Of a stretch of 64,000 nt of DNA, positions 26,641 to 35,335 are shown piece by piece; position 1 is the stretch's first letter; the number at the start of each line of letters is the position of its first letter. Position numbers and translations under genes: made by a program. The DNA lies in assembly GCA_009843505.1 (NCBI GenBank), contig VYDI01000034.1, forward strand, positions 731,956-795,955, given 5' to 3'. Source of the DNA: Holophagales bacterium. GTDB taxonomy: Bacteria > Acidobacteriota > Thermoanaerobaculia > Multivoradales > Multivoraceae. The notes under the pieces are model-generated. The model was not told the DNA's origin. It did not search any database and was given only the letters and a program-made list of their open reading frames with translations.

Positions 26641-28032
26641 ATGAAGACCAACTCTCGAAAGGCCGGAACGGGAACGCTCGTCCTGCTCGTGGCACTGACG
26701 ACCCTCGTCCTGCCGGCCGGCCCCGCGGCCGGCCAGGACTCCACCGAAGAGCGCATCGCGACGCTTGAGGAACGAATCGAGACCCTGCGGCGGGCAATCG
26801 CCGATCTCGCCGCCCAGGCGCCCGACAAGCGAGTGGCCGAACTGGAAAGGCAGATCGAGGTTCTCGCCGAGGAGATCGAGAAGATCAACCTCGGCTCGGC
26901 GGCGACCCCGGGAGCCGAGGCCGACGAAGGCCTCTACGGCCTGGGCATCGCCGCATCGAAGGTCTACCGGGTGGAGGAAGGCCTGTCGATCGGCGGCTAC
27001 GGCGAAATGGTCTTCGAGAGCTACGCCAGCAAGCGCGAAGGCGGCGAACCGACCGGCTTCGGCGACACGATCGACTTCCTGCGCGCCATCGTCTACGTCG
27101 GCTACAAGTTCGACGAGCGGTGGGTGTTCAACTCGGAGATCGAGTTCGAACACGCCTCGACATCCAAGTCCGGCAGCGCGTCGGTCGAGTTTGCGTACAT
27201 CGACTACCTCTGGAAGCCGCAGTTGAACTTCCGCACGGGAATCCTGCTGCTCCCCATGGGTTGGCTCAATGAACTGCACGAGCCCACTCTCTTCCCGAGC
27301 GCGGAGCGCCCTTACGTGGAGCAGGTCCTGATCCCCAGTACCTGGCGCGAGAACGGCGCCGGCATCTTCGGCGACGTGGGGCCCTTCTCCTACCGGAGCT
27401 ACGTGGTCAACGGCCTCAAGGGCGCCGGCTTCAGTTCCAACGGCCTCCGTGGCGGACGCCAGAAGGGCGCCAAGGCCCAAGCGGAGGACTTCGCCTGGAC
27501 CGGCCGACTGGACTACACCGCGACGCCCGGCCTGATCGTCGGCGTCTCCGCCTACGTCGGGAACTCCGGCCAGGGACTCCTCGACCCAGCCGGCGCGACG
27601 ATCGACGCCCGCACCGAGATCCTCGACTTCCACTTCGACTGGAGTCACCGGGGCTTCCGGTTACGCGGCTTGTGGACCCAGGGTGACGTCGGCGACGCGG
27701 CCCGCCTGAACGCGGCGCTGGGCATAACCGGCAGCGACTCGATCGGCGAACGCCTGGAGGGCCACTACCTCGAGCTGGCCTACGACGTTCTCGCCCGCCG
27801 AGGCGGGCGCGCTTCGCTGTCGCCCTTCGTCCGGGTCGAGTCGATCGACACCCAGGTCCGCGTTCCGGCCGGATTCGAGAGCGACCCGATCTTTGACCGC
27901 GAGATCCTGACCTGGGGCGCCGCCTGGCAGCCCATCGACCGGCTGGTCTTCAAGGTCGGCTATCAGGACTGGACCAACCCCGGCGGCACCGGGTTCGACG
28001 AGTGGAACCTGGCCATGGGCTACCTCTTCTAG
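26641..28032 (+). CDS. Porin-like outer-membrane protein with coiled-coil N terminus
   Basis: 463 residues. Signal peptide (residues ~8-32, TLVLLVALTTLVLPAGPAAG), then a heptad-rich coiled coil (ERIATLEERIETLRRAIADL region, ~37-80) of the kind that trimerises porins or spans the periplasm, then a beta-barrel domain with aromatic-ending strands (SIGGYGEMVFESYAS, VGYKFDERWVFNSEIEFEH) and a terminal YLF. The architecture resembles phosphate-selective (OprO/OprP-like) porins. It heads a cassette with an FMN-binding protein and a membrane protein, starting 27 bp before the former. Confidence 0.8.
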   Translation: MKTNSRKAGTGTLVLLVALTTLVLPAGPAAGQDSTEERIATLEERIETLRRAIADLAAQAPDKRVAELERQIEVLAEEIEKINLGSAATPGAEADEGLYGLGIAASKVYRVEEGLSIGGYGEMVFESYASKREGGEPTGFGDTIDFLRAIVYVGYKFDERWVFNSEIEFEHASTSKSGSASVEFAYIDYLWKPQLNFRTGILLLPMGWLNELHEPTLFPSAERPYVEQVLIPSTWRENGAGIFGDVGPFSYRSYVVNGLKGAGFSSNGLRGGRQKGAKAQAEDFAWTGRLDYTATPGLIVGVSAYVGNSGQGLLDPAGATIDARTEILDFHFDWSHRGFRLRGLWTQGDVGDAARLNAALGITGSDSIGERLEGHYLELAYDVLARRGGRASLSPFVRVESIDTQVRVPAGFESDPIFDREILTWGAAWQPIDRLVFKVGYQDWTNPGGTGFDEWNLAMGYLF

Positions 28033-28059
28033 GAGCCTGCGCGGCAGAAACGCCACGTC

Positions 28060-28638
28060 GTGAGTCTCGACGCGACCAGCCGCCGCGCCTCGCTCGCGGC
28101 CGCGGCAGCCGTCACTCTGGTGTTCTCGCTATGGGAGCCGCAGCCGGCCGTCGGCGGCGTGTTCCTGACCCGCGAAGAAGCACTGGAACTTGCCTTCCCG
28201 GACTGCGAGGTAGCTCGCGAGACCCTCTACCTCACGCGGGACGAACGACGACGCGCCGCCGATCTGGCCGGCGCCAGGATCGACTCACGGCTCGTCGTTC
28301 GCTACCGCTCCGATTGCGGGGGCGTCGCGTACTTCGATGTTCACCGGGTCCGCACGCTGGCCGAGACGGTGATGGTCGTGGTCGACGCCGAAGGCCGGGT
28401 CGCACGCCTGGAGATCATGTCCTTCCTCGAACCGGAGGAGTACATCCCCCGCCGGAGCTGGTACGACCAGTTTCTCAACCTGCGGCTCGACTCGAGACTG
28501 CGCCTGAAACGGTCGATCCACGCTGTGACCGGCGCCACCCTGACCGCCCGCGCCACGACCGATGCGGTACGAAGGATCCTGGCGCTCGATCAGGTGCTCA
28601 GCAAGGACCTGTTTCAGGACGGCGAACTCGTGCCATGA
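28060..28638 (+). CDS. FMN-binding domain protein, exported (RnfG/NqrC-like)
   Basis: 192 residues, GTG start. An N-terminal hydrophobic segment (LAAAAAVTLVFSLW) exports or anchors it. The C-terminal region has the FMN_bind fold: VVVDAEGRVARLEIMSF and the attachment-type motif VTGATLTARATTDAVR, in which a threonine is normally flavinylated through a phosphoester in RnfG/NqrC-type proteins. ApbE-type flavin transferase is not in the window. It overlaps the next gene by 4 nt (ATGA). Likely a periplasmic one-electron carrier between the membrane partner and another acceptor. Confidence 0.85.
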   Translation: MSLDATSRRASLAAAAAVTLVFSLWEPQPAVGGVFLTREEALELAFPDCEVARETLYLTRDERRRAADLAGARIDSRLVVRYRSDCGGVAYFDVHRVRTLAETVMVVVDAEGRVARLEIMSFLEPEEYIPRRSWYDQFLNLRLDSRLRLKRSIHAVTGATLTARATTDAVRRILALDQVLSKDLFQDGELVP

Positions 28639-29102
28639 ACCGCCTGACCGCCTGGACCGTTCACACGTCGACCGCCCTGGTCGGCGGCACGGGCATCGTC
28701 TACGCCTCGATGCGCTACTTCATGGAGCCCGCCGACGAGTTCTCGGTCGTCGGCCACCCGTGGCAGCCGTACGTCCAGCACCTGCACCTCTGGACAGCGC
28801 CCCTGCTCGTCTTCGCCGTCGGCCTGATCTGGCGGGACCACGTGTGGCGGCACTACCGGCGCCGCGTCCGCGACCGCCGCCGGAGCGGACTGTCACTGCT
28901 GCTGGGCTGTGCCCCGATGATCGTCTCCGGTTACCTGATCCAGACCGCCGTCGGCGATGTCTGGCGGCAGACCTGGATCGGGACGCACCTGATTGCGTCG
29001 GCGCTCTTTCTCGTCGGCTACGGCGCCCACATGGTGAAGCCGCTGAGGATCGCGTTCGGCCCTGCTCCTGCGCCAGTTCCTAGAAGTCGTAGCGCAGGCT
29101 GA
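28635..29102 (+). CDS. Membrane protein, putative b-type cytochrome-like partner
   Basis: 155 residues, ATG overlapping the upstream TGA. Three to four hydrophobic helices with conserved-looking histidines: His10 in WTVHTSTAL, several in GHPWQPYVQHLHLW, and two in GTHLIASALFLVGYGAHMV near the C terminus, a pattern suited to haem b ligation as in DUF4405/ferric-reductase-like proteins. Coupled to the FMN-binding protein, it may carry electrons from quinol or the cytoplasm to the flavin. Its last 23 bp overlap the convergent outer-membrane-protein gene. The haem assignment is inference from histidine placement. Confidence 0.65.
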   Translation: MNRLTAWTVHTSTALVGGTGIVYASMRYFMEPADEFSVVGHPWQPYVQHLHLWTAPLLVFAVGLIWRDHVWRHYRRRVRDRRRSGLSLLLGCAPMIVSGYLIQTAVGDVWRQTWIGTHLIASALFLVGYGAHMVKPLRIAFGPAPAPVPRSRSAG

Positions 29103-30021
29103 CGCTCACAACCCGGACATCCGTGTCGTCGGTCTCCATCCAGTAGGACACTGGCTCGCTGCCATCGAGCCGGAGCTGGGACGGATGGCTGCGGAGCCGG
29201 CGCCAGCCGTCCTCGTCGAGCGAGTAGAAGCCGTCGAAGTCGGTCCATCGCGCTTCGAAATCGAGGCTGACGCGATCGCCGAGCGCGTAGTTCAGGCCCG
29301 CGATGACCTGGTAGCCGGTGAGGTCGTCGTCGAGCGTTGTCGTCTCGCTGGTGACCGTGCCGGCGAGGTTGCGGCGCACTTCCTCTTCATTGGGCAAACC
29401 GGCCGCCGTCGTGATCGAGTCGGGGTCCGTGTTCCGCGCCCACAGGGTGCCGTAGTCGATCTCGGTTGCGCCGAGGCCGACACCGAGGCCAATGTAGGGC
29501 GTCCACCGGCCGCCACCGCCGAAGTCGACGTAGAGATTCGCGAAGACGCTGTCCGACGTGACGCTGTTGATCCGTTCCTCCGCGACCTGGATCTCGCCGC
29601 CCAGCTTGGCGAACGTGGCGCCAGTCGCGCTGGCGACCGGCGCCGACTGGTCGACCTTCGAATCGCGGTGGAAGTACTCCGCTTCCAGGCGCAGCCGGCC
29701 GCCGAAGTCATAGCCCAGGGCGGCGCCTGCGAACAGACCGCGGGCGCTGTCGAACGACGTCCGCCAACCGGCGCCGGAGCCGCGATCGGGCGTCGTACAT
29801 CCTTCCACCTCGGCGTAGCGCGGATTGATGAACTCGTCGCAGCGGCTCGCTCGATCGTCGCTGTGGCCGACGAGGAAGACCCCCGGCGCGGCGTGGATTC
29901 CCATGCCGCTGCTCAGATAGAAGCCCTTTCGCTCCTCCGCCGCGAGACCTCCTGCCGCGAAGGCGCACGCGACCGCAAACGCCGCGCGCCGCGTCCATCC
30001 GCCTCCCCGCGCTCGTCTCAT
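29080..30021 (-). CDS. Outer-membrane beta-barrel protein (OmpW/opacity-like)
   Basis: 313 residues from ATG 30021, which overlaps the stop of the upstream gene (ATGA). Signal peptide RRAAFAVACAFAAGGLAA, then alternating beta strands such as GAALGYDFGGRLRLEAEYFH, ANLYVDFGGGGRWTPYIGLG and a final VVSVSLRYDF with the C-terminal aromatic typical of BAM-dependent barrels. Two cysteines lie in an N-terminal loop (CDEF..EGCTTP). Last gene of the operon that starts with the TonB receptor; it may be the outer-membrane channel for the same substrate. Confidence 0.75.
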   Translation of the reverse strand: MRRARGGGWTRRAAFAVACAFAAGGLAAEERKGFYLSSGMGIHAAPGVFLVGHSDDRASRCDEFINPRYAEVEGCTTPDRGSGAGWRTSFDSARGLFAGAALGYDFGGRLRLEAEYFHRDSKVDQSAPVASATGATFAKLGGEIQVAEERINSVTSDSVFANLYVDFGGGGRWTPYIGLGVGLGATEIDYGTLWARNTDPDSITTAAGLPNEEEVRRNLAGTVTSETTTLDDDLTGYQVIAGLNYALGDRVSLDFEARWTDFDGFYSLDEDGWRRLRSHPSQLRLDGSEPVSYWMETDDTDVRVVSVSLRYDF

Positions 30022-30554
30022 TGTCCTGTTTCGCTTTCCCCCTCGCTCACCGTCGCCTGCTCGCCGTGGCCGCCGCCCGGCGGCCCGGGGTGCGGCGTGT
30101 TCGTCGTGATCAGGATGACCGAGATCAGCATCCCGCCGATGCCGACCCAGAGCAGGGGACTCACCTCGAGCTGGCCCCGGCCGCGGTACAGCGTGAAGAG
30201 CGCCGTGACCGTGACCGCGCCGCCGAACACGACCGGCATGACGGCGTAGGGAATCCGCGCCCCGCCGCTGAACATGGCGAGCGTCAGCGAAAGCGCACCC
30301 AGCGCGCCGAGGGTGCCGGCGTAGAGACCCCAGATTCCCGACGGTCCGGTCGGTTCGAAGCTGTCGCCCATCACTCGCATGCCGATCAGGCCGCCGACGA
30401 TCGCGATGACGAGATAGGCGATGCCGATGCCGACGTACGGCTTGAACGGCGACATCGTCTCGTCGACCAGGCGCGCCCTGCCGAGCACCGGGCCGTAGAG
30501 GCCCCAGCAGAGCGCCGTACCGAGCGCGAACACGAAGGGAAGAAGGTTCTTCAT
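30018..30554 (-). CDS. EamA/DMT-like small membrane protein
   Basis: 178 residues from ATG 30554 (GGAG site upstream). Five hydrophobic segments (LLPFVFALGTALCWGLYGPV, YVGIGIAYLVIAIVGGLIGM, GALGALSLTLAMFSG, AVMPVVFGGAVTVTALFTLY, PLLWVGIGGMLISVILITT) recall one half of a drug/metabolite-type transporter, with the ALCWGLYGP start common in EamA domains. A hydrophilic Pro/Gly/Glu tail follows. It lies 29 bp after the FAD oxidoreductase stop and overlaps the barrel gene, so it belongs to the operon. Transport function inferred. Confidence 0.65.
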   Translation of the reverse strand: MKNLLPFVFALGTALCWGLYGPVLGRARLVDETMSPFKPYVGIGIAYLVIAIVGGLIGMRVMGDSFEPTGPSGIWGLYAGTLGALGALSLTLAMFSGGARIPYAVMPVVFGGAVTVTALFTLYRGRGQLEVSPLLWVGIGGMLISVILITTNTPHPGPPGGGHGEQATVSEGESETGQ

Positions 30555-30583
30555 CGATGATCTCCAGGTCAGGTCGCGCGAGG

Positions 30584-32098
30584 TTATCGCCTGAGCAGGG
30601 AGACCGCAGCAATCATCCCTGGCAGGCCGGTGAGACCGCCGCCGGGATGGCAACCGGCGCCGCCCAGCCACAGGCCAGAGGCGGGCAGCGGCTCGCCCGC
30701 CCACGCCGACGTCGTCGGCCGAAGCCACAGGCTCTGGGACGGGTTCATCTCGCCGTGATGGAGCCCGCCGGCCGTTGCGCCGTAGTCCGCCTCGAAGTCC
30801 GTGGGCAGCAGCAGCGCGTGCTCCCGGACCAGGCCCCCGATACCGGGCGCCCACCGCTCGAGTTCGTCCGCTACCCGGGCCAGAAGCTCCGGACCGCCCG
30901 CGTCCCAGCCGCCCTCGAGGTCGAACGGCAGATGGTGGACCGTCGCCAGCAACAAGTGCCGTCCCGCGGGGGCCAGCGACGGATCGAGAGCCGTCGGCAG
31001 CGCCGCCTCGATCCACGGGCGGTCCGGCAGCCGGCGATACTTCGCGGCATCGGCCGCCCGCTCGATGTCGTCCGGTTGCTCCGCGAGCACGATCCGGCCG
31101 GTCAGCGCCGGCCGCTCGAGCCCGCGGAACGCCGGCAGCCCGTCGAGCGACAGGGCAAGTCTCGCCGCGGCGCCGCGGTACTTGACGTTGAGCAGCCGCC
31201 GCACGAAGCCAGGTTCAAGGAGCGACGCGCCGAGCAGCTCGAGGAAGGTGACGGAGGGCGTCGCGGTCGAGATGACGGCCCCGGCTTCGATCCGTTCGCC
31301 ATCCGCCAACTGCACGCCGGCGACGCGCCCCGAATCCACGAGAATCCGGGAGACGGCAACGCCGGTCCGGATCTCCGCACCCGACGCGGCCGCCGAAGCG
31401 GCCAGGGCGGAGGCCAGAGCCCCGGCGCCGCCCTGAGCGCGCACTACCGGCGCCAGTCGGTCGGAACCCCCCAGGGCGCAGTGGAAGAGCAACGGCCAGC
31501 CAGTCCCGTTGGCGCGGGGCCCCAGGCCGGTCGCGGGGAGCGCCACTCCGCAGAGCCCGGCCAGCAGCGACGGGGTCTCGAACCGCTCGCGCAGCGACTC
31601 GTCGAGCGGCGAGGACAGCGCCCGCATCAGCTCCGGCGCGATGAGGAGGCGTCCCATGTCGCCGAGTTCCAACGGCCTGGAGAGGAGCGGCTCAAGCACC
31701 GCCGCGCGCTCGGCCAACTCGAACACGAAGCCGGGCCAGGCAGCCGCGTCGCGACGGCTGACCTGTCCCAACCGCTCCACGGTGCGCCCGACTTCAGGCC
31801 AGAGCACGACCGCGCCCGAACCGGCGGTCGCCGGGACCGCGGCTACCGCCGGCGCTTCGATCAACTCCAGTCCATGCTCGCCGAGCTCCAGCTCCTCCAT
31901 CACGGAACGGCGGAACATCCCCAGGTCGTGGCTGCCCGCATCGACCCGGTGGCCGGGGATCAGCTCCCGCGTCGACGCCAGCCCGCCGAGTTCCGGGCGC
32001 GCCTCGAGCAGAACGACCTCCCGCCCGGATCGCGCCAGGAGCGCCGCGGCGACCAGTCCGTTGTGGCCGCCGCCGACGATGGCTACACGGCCGTTCAA
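30584..32098 (-). CDS. CrtI/PYROXD2-like FAD oxidoreductase (second copy)
   Basis: 504 residues from TTG 32098, which overlaps the TGA of the preceding gene (TTGA). N-terminal FAD motif VAIVGGGHNGLVAA with the ribose-binding Glu at the end of LLEARPELGG; C-terminal flavin signature GAGCHPGGGLTGLPGMIAA, as in phytoene-desaturase-like oxidoreductases. Carotenoid genes are absent around it, so it is more likely an amine/alcohol dehydrogenase or isomerase of the broader family. A paralogue of the upstream gene; the pair may form a heteromer, as such tandem genes often do. Confidence 0.85.
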   Translation of the reverse strand: MNGRVAIVGGGHNGLVAAALLARSGREVVLLEARPELGGLASTRELIPGHRVDAGSHDLGMFRRSVMEELELGEHGLELIEAPAVAAVPATAGSGAVVLWPEVGRTVERLGQVSRRDAAAWPGFVFELAERAAVLEPLLSRPLELGDMGRLLIAPELMRALSSPLDESLRERFETPSLLAGLCGVALPATGLGPRANGTGWPLLFHCALGGSDRLAPVVRAQGGAGALASALAASAAASGAEIRTGVAVSRILVDSGRVAGVQLADGERIEAGAVISTATPSVTFLELLGASLLEPGFVRRLLNVKYRGAAARLALSLDGLPAFRGLERPALTGRIVLAEQPDDIERAADAAKYRRLPDRPWIEAALPTALDPSLAPAGRHLLLATVHHLPFDLEGGWDAGGPELLARVADELERWAPGIGGLVREHALLLPTDFEADYGATAGGLHHGEMNPSQSLWLRPTTSAWAGEPLPASGLWLGGAGCHPGGGLTGLPGMIAAVSLLRR

Positions 32099-33819
32099 GG
32101 CATCTCCGCAGCCCCGCCGGCGGCTGTTGCGGCCGTCCGCAGATCGTCCAGTGCCCGGAGCGCGGCCAGACGGGCGGGACCGCCGGAGATGCCGCCGCCA
32201 AACTGCGTCGACGAGCCGCAGAGGTAGTAGCCGGGCAAGGGCGTCCGGAAGGCCGCTGCAGCCGGGTCGGGGCGCAACAGGAACAACTGCGACAGCCGCA
32301 ACTCGCCGTGGAAGATGTTGCCGCCCGGGATGCCGGCGATCGCCTCGATGTCCGGAGGTACGAGCACCTGCCGGTGCAGGATCTGGTCCTCGATGCCGGG
32401 TGCGTACTCGGCGAGGACCCGCACCACGGCATCGCCGAACGCCTCGCGCCGGGCGTCGTCCCAGGGGCCGGCCGCCAGTTCGTACGGCGCGTACTGCACG
32501 AAGCAGGACAGGACGTGCTTGCCCGGCGGCGCCATGTCCGGATCGAGGACGGACGGGATGATCATGTCGATGAACGGTCGCTCCGAGAAGCCGCCGTACT
32601 TCGCGTCGTCGTAGGCGCGGTCGACGTAGTCGAGACCAGGAGCGATCGTGATCCCGCCCGAGAGGTGGGGGCCGGGCTCCGGCATGCACTCGAACCGTGG
32701 CAAGCCGGAGATGGCGAGGTTCACCTTGCCGGCGCAACCGCCGCTCTGCCACCGCGCGGCCCGTTCCACGAGTCCGGCGCCGGCGCCGCCCGGGACGTCT
32801 TCCGGGTCGAGCAGACGGCCGAGGCTGATCTGCGGCGCCGCCGACGACATGACGACACCTGCACGGACCTCGTCGCCGTTCGCCAGCACGACGCCGGCAG
32901 CCCGGCCGTCACGAGCCAGCACTCGCGCCACGGGGCTTTGCGTCCGGATCTCGGCGCCGTGGCTTTGCGCCGCCCTGGCGATCGTCGCCGCCACCGCCCC
33001 GGTGCCGCCCTTCTGGAAGCCCCACTCCCGGTAGATCCCGTCGATCTCGCCCATGTAGTGGTGCAGCAGCACGTAGGCCGAGCCCGGCGTGCGCGGAGAC
33101 AGCATGGAGCCGATGATGCTGGAACTCGAGAGTGCGGCCTTCAGCACGTCGGACTCGAACCACTGGCCCAGGAAGTCGGCGGAACTCATCGTCAGCATCT
33201 GCACGAAGGAGCGCAACTGCGCCGCGGGCAGGTCGAGGAAGTAACGGGCGATGTCGGCGACCTCCGCCGACACCTCGACGTCCAGGCGCTCCGCACTCTC
33301 GGCGACCCGGTCACCGATCGCCGCGGCCAGTTCGTCGGGCGCCGCCCGCTGAAGCCGGTACATCAGGTGGCCCATGCGGCGCATCTCGAGCTTGTACTCG
33401 AACAGCGCCTCGGCATCGCGCCGCGAGTGCCGGGCGACGTGGCGATAGGTCCGCTGCGGATCCGCCTCGCGGAACAGGCAGTCGCCCCCCGGCAGCGGGT
33501 TCAGGGTGCTCGCGGTGGGGACGAGGAACAGGCCGTGGCGCACCAGGTCGAGTTCGTGGATGACCTCAGGCCGCAACAGTGAGACGAGGTAGGAGAACAC
33601 GCTGAACCGGAAGCCCGGGAAGGCCTCCTCGCTGCGGGTAGCGCCGCCGATCTCGGGAGAGGACTCCAGCACCACGACGTCGAGGCCGGCTCGGGCGAGG
33701 TAGGCGGCGGCAACGAGGCCGTTGTGTCCGGCGCCGACAACGATCGCATCGAAACGACCGCTGCCGCGCGACGGCGTGCCGCTACCGGTGCCGGCGACCT
33801 CCGTCAGCTCCACCGTCAT
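32095..33819 (-). CDS. CrtI/PYROXD2-like FAD oxidoreductase (first copy)
   Basis: 574 residues from ATG 33819, overlapping the GcvT-fusion stop by 4 nt. FAD motif DAIVVGAGHNGLVAAAYLAR, ending VVLESSPEIGG; C-terminal CGSSTQFGGGISGGPARLAA replaces the usual GAGTHPGGG. The HYMGEIDGIYREWGFQKGG segment is typical of the PYROXD2 (pyridine nucleotide-disulfide oxidoreductase domain 2) type. Together with GcvT-like and Rieske proteins, oxidation of a methylated amine or related compound is plausible, but the substrate is unknown. Confidence 0.88.
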   Translation of the reverse strand: MTVELTEVAGTGSGTPSRGSGRFDAIVVGAGHNGLVAAAYLARAGLDVVVLESSPEIGGATRSEEAFPGFRFSVFSYLVSLLRPEVIHELDLVRHGLFLVPTASTLNPLPGGDCLFREADPQRTYRHVARHSRRDAEALFEYKLEMRRMGHLMYRLQRAAPDELAAAIGDRVAESAERLDVEVSAEVADIARYFLDLPAAQLRSFVQMLTMSSADFLGQWFESDVLKAALSSSSIIGSMLSPRTPGSAYVLLHHYMGEIDGIYREWGFQKGGTGAVAATIARAAQSHGAEIRTQSPVARVLARDGRAAGVVLANGDEVRAGVVMSSAAPQISLGRLLDPEDVPGGAGAGLVERAARWQSGGCAGKVNLAISGLPRFECMPEPGPHLSGGITIAPGLDYVDRAYDDAKYGGFSERPFIDMIIPSVLDPDMAPPGKHVLSCFVQYAPYELAAGPWDDARREAFGDAVVRVLAEYAPGIEDQILHRQVLVPPDIEAIAGIPGGNIFHGELRLSQLFLLRPDPAAAAFRTPLPGYYLCGSSTQFGGGISGGPARLAALRALDDLRTAATAAGGAAEMP

Positions 33820-35324
33820 CCGTCGACTCCGGGCATCGGATCGACCATCGTCTTGCGGAGCGGATTGAAGAACGGCCGGCGGACGACTTGCGCCCGTGCC
33901 CTGCGCCGGCCGTAGCCGACGGCGACCTCGACGTCGAGTTCCGTCCCCAGGGCGGCCGCATCCGCGTGCACCGTGGCGAGGCCGATGTACTTCTTGAGCA
34001 GGGGCGAGAAAAACCGGGTCGTGCACTGGCCGACCTGCCATCCTCCGGGCGCGAACACCGGTGTCGGTTCCCTGGACGCCGGCTGGCCCACGACCTGCGG
34101 GCGGAGGTCGATCTCGGACCACAGCCGCTCCAGCTCGAACCAGTCGACCTCGAGGCCGACCATTGCCCAGGCGGGTCCGCGGTCGCGTTCCAGTTCGAGC
34201 GCGCGGCGGCCTACGAAGTCGGCCTGCTTGTCAAGCTTCACGGTGAACGCGAGTCCCGCCTCGGCCGGCGTGACCTTCAGCACCTCGATCTCGGCGTGGG
34301 ACGCGGACACGTAGTCCACATCGATCAGCACCAGGCCGGCTTCGACCCGCACCATGTCGAGCGCCAGGAGGCCCGCGGGCAGCAGCCCGTGGTCCTGGCC
34401 CGCCTCGACGAGAGCGTCCCACAGCGCCTCCGCGTGCTCGGCGGCCACCCAGAACTCGTAGCCGAGATCGCCCGTGTAGCCCGTCCGGCTCACCGTCACC
34501 GGGGCGCCTCCGGTGCCTGAGCCGACCTCGCCGGTCGCGAGGTCGAAGTAGCGCATTGCGCCGAAGTCGACTCCCGTCGTGGCCGCCTCTGCCACCGCCC
34601 GCGACCGCGGCCCCTGGAGCGCCAGCACGCCGACCTCTTCCGAGACGTCCCGCACCTCCACGTCCATGCTCCAGCCGCAGTCCTCGAACCAGCGCAGGCA
34701 GGGTTCCGCCGCGCTGACCAGGAAGCGCTCGCCCGCGAGGCGCTGCACGTTGCCGTCCTGCAGCAGGTGGCCCTCCTCGTTGCACCACGACGTGTACATC
34801 ACACGGCCCGTGCGGCTCTTCGAGAAGTCCCGCGTCATGAGGCGATCCAGCAGCCGTTCGGCGTCCGCGCCGGTGATCTCGTACTTGAACAGCGGCGACA
34901 CGTCGATCAGGCCGGCCGCGTTGCGGACCGCCCAGTACTCGCGTTCAGGCGTCGGCTCGTAGGTTTCGACGCACGCGTAGCCCGACCAGTCGCGCCACGC
35001 GTTGCTCTCGCAGAGGGCCGCCGTTCGTCGATGGAACGGCGTCCGCAACGGTTCGAGCGGCCGCAGGCCGTTGTGGTGGATTGACGGCCCGGCACCGGCA
35101 CCGGCCGGGCGCGGCAACCACCGATAGGCCTGGCTGTCCGGACTGCGGCCGATCAGCCCCTCCGCCTCGAGTACGCCGAGCAGGCGATGCGCCGTCGACG
35201 GATGGAGCCCGTGCGCCGCCGCGAGCTTCGAGAGGCGGTGCTCCGGCGTCTCGGGCGTGAACGAGCGGAGCAGCGCGAGCGCGCGCTGGACGGCCTGCGT
35301 TCCCTGCGGAGCCCGCCGCCGCAT
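33816..35324 (-). CDS. IclR-type HTH fused to GcvT-like aminomethyltransferase
   Basis: 502 residues from ATG 35324, 11 bp after the TonB receptor stop. Residues ~8-70 are a winged helix as in IclR regulators (VQRALALLRSFTPETPEHRL, then LSKLAAAHGLHPSTAHRLLG and LEAEGLIGRS). Instead of the IclR effector domain, an Ala/Gly-rich linker leads at ~90 into a GcvT/DmdA-like tetrahydrofolate domain (EYWAVRNAAGLIDVSPLFKY, LLQDGNVQRL, SRTGYTGDLGYEFWV, and the C-terminal barrel). No stop or frame break separates the parts. The domain could demethylate a substrate onto THF and at the same time sense it to control the operon; this dual role is inference. An internal start for GcvT alone is possible but no good site is seen. 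Confidence 0.8.
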   Translation of the reverse strand: MRRRAPQGTQAVQRALALLRSFTPETPEHRLSKLAAAHGLHPSTAHRLLGVLEAEGLIGRSPDSQAYRWLPRPAGAGAGPSIHHNGLRPLEPLRTPFHRRTAALCESNAWRDWSGYACVETYEPTPEREYWAVRNAAGLIDVSPLFKYEITGADAERLLDRLMTRDFSKSRTGRVMYTSWCNEEGHLLQDGNVQRLAGERFLVSAAEPCLRWFEDCGWSMDVEVRDVSEEVGVLALQGPRSRAVAEAATTGVDFGAMRYFDLATGEVGSGTGGAPVTVSRTGYTGDLGYEFWVAAEHAEALWDALVEAGQDHGLLPAGLLALDMVRVEAGLVLIDVDYVSASHAEIEVLKVTPAEAGLAFTVKLDKQADFVGRRALELERDRGPAWAMVGLEVDWFELERLWSEIDLRPQVVGQPASREPTPVFAPGGWQVGQCTTRFFSPLLKKYIGLATVHADAAALGTELDVEVAVGYGRRRARAQVVRRPFFNPLRKTMVDPMPGVDG

Positions 35325-35335
35325 CGACCGCCGCC

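Noticed and set aside
30584..33819. FAD oxidoreductases as carotenoid biosynthesis genes
   Set aside because: No other carotenoid genes nearby and the operon context is uptake plus demethylation.
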